A program made the translations under genes and the position numbers. Source: Opeltia flavorubescens (lineage: Eukaryota > Ascomycota > Lecanoromycetes > Teloschistales > Teloschistaceae). Taken from it: a stretch of 64,000 bases of DNA. Positions 60,046-64,000 of this stretch are shown in pieces. The stretch spans positions 1,798,001-1,862,000 of the forward strand of contig KE546967.1 of the NCBI GenBank assembly GCA_000442125.1, written 5' to 3'. Numbering within the stretch: position 1 is the first letter of the stretch; the number at the start of each line of letters is the position of its first letter. Below the pieces are notes generated by a model. It saw only the letters and a program-made list of their open reading frames with translations, was not told the DNA's origin and did not search any database.

Positions 60046-61121
60046 CTATAAGCCGATAATACCGTTCGACTCGGTTAATTCGGACGCAAGCGCTATAACG
60101 GCAAGACCGTTCCCAACTTTGACCTTAATTGCTCGGATATTGATACCTAGTCCTTGTTTAATGACCTCTTCAATAGGTGAGGCCTCGCAAGGCTTCTCCA
60201 AAGTCCATCCGATACTGACATGGAAATGGGCTGAAGCGTCCTCATACAAACGTGGACGTTGGAAGGAGTCGCTCGGTCCACTGTGTGCAAAGCTCTTCCT
60301 TCTCTTACTGCTTGATCCCCTTGCCCGATGTGCGCTGTGCCTCGGCGACGAAGCTACTGTGACCTCTTGTGAAACGTACAGACAAGGCTGCTCATGTTTT
60401 CCTGCGACTTCATTTGAAGCTTCAAGTAATTTGTTCAATCCGTCGCCTGGAGGTTTTTGAACCTGTGCGACTAGAAACCATCGGTTCTTCTCATGATTTG
60501 ATACCCAATTTAAGCAGCTAAAATCCACAGTGAACCTAGCGTTACTTGATCAGCTAGACATCATGGCTATATCTATGAACAACTGACGGGCCAATGCCGC
60601 TTGCTTTGATAGCTGCCTGGAGATCATTGATGAAGGGTTGGCGCTCTTCCGTAAGTAGCATCAATGTCCTGGAAAGACTGATATGGAGTGGTTGGTCGGC
60701 CCCCAATTCACTCTTTAGAAGGCTGTGTAGACCAGTGTCTGATGGGAGTCTTCTCTCAATGTTGCTCAGTATTTCATTCAGAGTCTTAATCTCATTTCTG
60801 GAAGGATGCCCTCAAACGGATTAGCCAGATAGGTCTATGCCACAACGGCATCAAGACGGACGTACACTCAATGTAGACATGAGTGGGCCACTGCCCCTCC
60901 ATATGGGGTATCTGTCTCTGCCGACCTGCATGCAGGCTCGGATCATCAGTTTTACTCATCCTCGTGGTTGATGCATAAAGATCATGAAATCCATCTGGCA
61001 AAGGAGGGAGGTCAGGTTGTCTTTCGTTTTCTGAATCTCGTTTTCTCTTCATTGTAGATTTGGGACTTGCGGTTTCATCTCTCTCCGACTCATCAGAGTC
61101 CGAATAGGCAACTAAAGCCAT
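60046..61121 (-). CDS. USB1: U6 snRNA phosphodiesterase Usb1
   Basis: Exon 1 is 61121-60866, exon 2 60811-60588, exon 3 60535-60046. The protein starts [13 protein letters not shown], has a basic KRKR patch, [14 protein letters not shown], then [11 protein letters not shown]. Both catalytic HxS motifs of the 2H phosphodiesterase family are present: LHISLSRT in exon 2 and FHVSIGWT in exon 3, with NRWFLVAQV between them. Usb1 trims the 3' end of U6 snRNA. Exon 1 ends with a strong GTACGT donor that gives [12 protein letters not shown], the expected sequence, but the exon then has one base too many (an extra A near 60780). Deleting it restores 322 residues. Using a weaker donor at 60857 (GTCTTG) instead gives an open 325-residue frame with an unfamiliar [10 protein letters not shown] segment. 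Length is normal for fungi. Confidence 0.78.
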
Positions 61122-61420
61122 TGCCAATCGTGCTTGTAAATCTGAATGAGGGACGAGGAATTGTGCAGATAGACTCCGAGTATGCCAAGAAAATGACGTA
61201 GCAACTATGAGCAACGGGCCGTGGGAGAAATTAGTCTCTGGAACACACGGGACGCAGCCGAGAGGTCTGTCAGCTACAAGGACCCACCTGGTTCCTGCGT
61301 CGTCAGCTTTCATCATTTCTAATTTTGCTCATCCTCTACTCAAAGGTACTATCTCAATACCTGGATAATTTATTAAGGCAATTTACGCAATTTGAAAACT
61401 TCGCTCTCGGTGCCGCGGCT
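61122..61420. promoter_or_regulatory. Short bidirectional promoter region, USB1/PAL1
   Basis: 299 bp between divergent start codons. No distinct elements could be assigned. Confidence 0.4.
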
Positions 61421-62698
61421 ATGGAGAGCTCCCAAGACAAACAATGGGTATGCATTCTTCATCTCCTATTAGGCAAAGTACACAGCTTGCCACGTGCTTC
61501 GACAGAACGATAGTCACCACCTGTGACCGTTGCTGATCAATATTTACAGGCCACCAGATACCTATTGGACCCTCTCAATGCACCAGAGCCAAATGAAGAG
61601 ACTGGCCCAGGAACCCATTACAATTCTACCTTCAGCTCCAACCCCAATCGCCAATCAAGTAGCTCCTCTCAGAAGAAAACGCCCTCCGTCAGTACTCGTG
61701 AGACAACCGCGGATGGCCCCCGGGATGGCCTCCCCTTCACCTCTTCATCCACCAGCCCTCGCACAGAACGTTTTCCGAAACACCCGGCTTCGGAGGTATC
61801 CTCGCATAACCGCCGGAGTTCCGATCAGGCTTCCACCCAGATACCTACCTCAACTGGCGGCACAACTTCTTCCGGTGCACCGGTGAATCGAGTCCGCCGA
61901 ACGAGCTCCCTATCCGCCCGCTACCAAGGCGATCGCACCCATCGCCCCCTTGAAATGATCGCTCGAGACCAAAAACTCGCTCACCGCTCCCCTCATCTAC
62001 GCAAGAAACAGCACATCGGCTCCGACAGTATCGACAAGCTCGACATAGTCGGAGGAGGCTACCACCACGGAGGTCCTTTTGACGCCGCCTCCCTGGCACG
62101 AAACCAAGAATACAAGAACAGCCCCATCGAAGCGGTCGCGGGCACAAATCAAGAGGCCCTGAAAGCAACGCCGGAAGAGAAAATCGCCGATAGCATCCGA
62201 AAGCACAGACCACTGGATGGTGTCGCGGTCGTCCCGCCCGGGCACCCAGACAGAGAGGGAAGAGTATACAACTACGAAGAAGGCACAGATCTAATGATCG
62301 AAGACGGGGGCAACTACAAACGATGGCCTGGCGTCGTAAGTGATTTCTCTCCCTTTTCCCTATACCCAATCACAAAAATCTAACCCCAGTCCCAGCAATA
62401 CCTCCCCTCCGACCTCAAAGGCAAAGGCGAACCCTCCTACTCCATCGAAAAAGCCCTCAAGGAATCTAAACACCGCAACAATGGCGCCCACGAACACCGT
62501 CGCATCATGTCTGAAGGCCAGCCCGCATACGAAATGGTCCCAACATCACCTACTTCTCGACCAGGCATGCAAGCGCGCTCCTCGAGCTATGGGAATCATC
62601 AAGATGAGCAGCGGTATGCGGACTGGGAGCGGGAGAGACCTAGGAGTCCTCCGAAGGGGTTGAGGAAGAGGATTGGGAGTTTGAGGAGGAAGGATTGA
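61421..62698 (+). CDS. PAL1: Pal1 family cell-morphology protein
   Basis: Exons 61421-61447, 61550-62335 and 62396-62698 give 371 residues; the first exon codes only nine residues (MESSQDKQW). Residues about 15-150 are Ser/Thr/Pro-rich and disordered. The conserved Pal1 block runs from about DKLDIVGGGYHHGGPFDAAS through ARNQEYKNSPIEAVAGTNQE, RKHRPLDGVAVVPPG, YNYEEGTDLMIEDGGNYKRW and YLPSDLKGKGEPSYSIEKAL. The tail is basic and ends GSLRRKD. Pal1 is a cortical, endocytosis-associated protein needed for cylindrical cell shape in fission yeast. The third exon has two in-frame acceptors six bases apart (ending at 62389 and 62395); the downstream one gives the family-like GVQYLP. It converges on Ero1. 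Confidence 0.88.
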
Positions 62699-63108
62699 TG
62701 GGGGGTTTAGTGATAGATTTTTACTCTACTATGACGGCGATGGTGATAGAGGACGTGCTACTTCTTGTTAGGGGAAAATCGCGAAAAGGATTGGGAACGC
62801 TTGAGTCAATGCATTATGGCAGAGACCAAAATAAAAAGCTGGATGAAGAAAGCGGCAATCATAAGATCATGGCCATGGAATGAATAGCGCTGGATAGAAC
62901 AACGAATAGAGACAATGCAATAAACTGTATATTCATCTCCTCTCTCCGGAGTATAATCTATATTTCCGATTCCATGTACACATACAGATGTACCCATATC
63001 CTCAAAAACGCCCAACAATGCCGCTCCTGCCAAAAATACCTCCCACGCTAAATGCATCCCAAAAACCTACCCATGCACCCCTCCCCCCTAAACACCACAT
63101 CTACTTTA
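62699..63108. other. Convergent intergenic region, PAL1/ERO1
   Basis: 3' untranslated regions of both genes; no further gene recognised. Confidence 0.5.
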
Positions 63109-64000
63109 TCACAACTCCCCCTTCTCCCCCCTCACCGGCGCCCCCTCCCCAAATCCCCACTCCCACTGATACTCCCTCGGCTGCACCGGTAAACCGAGCC
63201 AAAAGCTCCACGCCCTCGACGCTTCCAGCACGAGGACCTGGAGGAGCTTGGAGGGAATATCGATCCAAGATCTAAGGACGTAGAGGAGGGTGCGAAAAAC
63301 GAGGTTCCATTCTTCGAGGAAAGCGGCGAGGATGGAGGGTTCGGGGGCCGTATCGGGGTCCTCGAAATCTTCTTCGTCGTCGAAATCGTCGAGGGGACTT
63401 GTACCGGCGGAGGCAGAGGAGGTAGAAGGAGAGTGAGAACGAGACCTAGAATGTTCCGTCGGTGAAGATTCCGATGGGACAGTTTCCCTCAATGCGGATG
63501 ACGATGCCTTATGAACCATTTCCCTCATCTCCCTGAGACCAGTCAAGCTCCTCGCAACCCGATCCAATGTATTCACCAACGCCACCAACTCCGTCCTCCG
63601 GAGCGGTGGGTTCTCCCCATTCTTAGTCTCGTCGTATTCGAAAAGTACTTTCAGCGCGGTCCCATACCCCACCGTCTGTAGTTTTCCCCAAAGCCTACAC
63701 TTATCGCACCCGACGCAATCCATCAAGCGACTCACGTTACGGAAGCGATTACGGAAATCTTCCTTCAAGTCAATGTCCTGTGGGTCTTGAAACATAATAC
63801 TTTCGTCGAAGATGCGGGGGTACTGTGCTGCACTGTCTGCTAGACGGAGGACCTTCTGTTTCGTGGCGGCGTCCTGAACTGTGTCGCCGGAGCAGAAGGT
63901 GTAGTTCTTGAGGTAGGTGCGGAGTTTCGTGACAGCGCGAAGGAGAAGAGCGTAATTGAAATAGAGATTCGAGACTCGTTCAGGCTGGGTGGCGAGTCGA
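63109..64000 (-). CDS. ERO1: Endoplasmic reticulum oxidoreductin Ero1 (C-terminal part, cut by window edge)
   Basis: The frame is open from the right edge to the stop at 63109-63111, 297 codons. It shows RVSNLYFNYALLLRAVTKL, then FRNRFRNVSRLMDCVGCDKC followed by RLWGKLQTVGYGTALKVLFE, which is the FAD-binding and active-site region of Ero1. The CxxCxxC (C-V-G-C-D-K-C) passes electrons to FAD while Ero1 oxidises protein disulfide isomerase in the ER lumen. After about residue 150 comes a Ser/Arg/Asp-rich linker and a hydrophobic/amphipathic C-terminal helix region (VLRSWIDIPSKLLQVLVLEA) that probably anchors it to the ER membrane, as in yeast. The tail ends REYQWEWGFGEG and a short basic/acidic end. 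The shuttle-cysteine N-terminal half lies outside the window. Confidence 0.92.
   Translation of the reverse strand, partial: RLATQPERVSNLYFNYALLLRAVTKLRTYLKNYTFCSGDTVQDAATKQKVLRLADSAAQYPRIFDESIMFQDPQDIDLKEDFRNRFRNVSRLMDCVGCDKCRLWGKLQTVGYGTALKVLFEYDETKNGENPPLRRTELVALVNTLDRVARSLTGLREMREMVHKASSSALRETVPSESSPTEHSRSRSHSPSTSSASAGTSPLDDFDDEEDFEDPDTAPEPSILAAFLEEWNLVFRTLLYVLRSWIDIPSKLLQVLVLEASRAWSFWLGLPVQPREYQWEWGFGEGAPVRGEKGEL

Overview
The window comes from a filamentous ascomycete (Pezizomycotina). Genes carry short GT-AG introns of about 45-110 nt, gene content is typically fungal (Rsc4, Pal1, DUF3659 repeat protein, DUF4267, Arp1-type amidase), and repeats show repeat-induced point mutation (RIP). 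Helotiales/Leotiomycetes is a guess that I cannot prove from sequence alone.

Layout: (1) 1-17.46 kb is gene-poor and decayed. It holds two SNF2-helicase relics, one small secreted cysteine protein, an amidase pseudogene that has lost its catalytic serines, a foldback/MITE-like repeat, a DUF4267 membrane protein and a two-exon multi-membrane protein. (2) 17.46-38.78 kb is one AT-rich block with almost no CpA or TpG. It is a three-layer nest: a TIR DNA transposon (36-bp inverted ends, TA target duplication) was hit by a Ty3/gypsy chromovirus on the minus strand (19186-37601, TTAAC/TTAGC duplication), and that was hit by a second copy of the same family on the plus strand (21778-30983, CTATA duplication). 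All four LTRs are 295 bp; the copies are 9206 bp and, after subtracting the insert and its duplicated target, 9205 bp. (3) 38.78-64 kb is an ordinary gene-dense housekeeping segment.

The housekeeping genes in order are: DsbA/thioredoxin-like protein (+), Cks1 (-), Rsc4-like double bromodomain protein (+), small Gly-rich protein (+), mitochondrial ribosome recycling factor (-), Ssb-type Hsp70 (-), IQ-motif protein (-), 1675-aa LEA/DUF3659 repeat protein (+), choline/ethanolamine phosphotransferase (-), Usb1 U6 snRNA phosphodiesterase (-), Pal1 (+) and Ero1 (-, running off the right edge). They do not form a pathway. Cks1/Rsc4 and Usb1/Pal1 are divergent pairs with shared upstream regions. I joined exons by hand; reading phases close in every model except two. 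The phosphotransferase needs a GT...GG intron inside a catalytic Asp codon, and Usb1 carries either a one-base insertion or an unusual exon junction.

The most interesting items are the nested, RIP-destroyed transposon stack with its exact arithmetic, the unexplained ~3 kb tail after pol in both retroelement copies, the GC-rich island inside the AT block, and the two suspicious housekeeping gene models.
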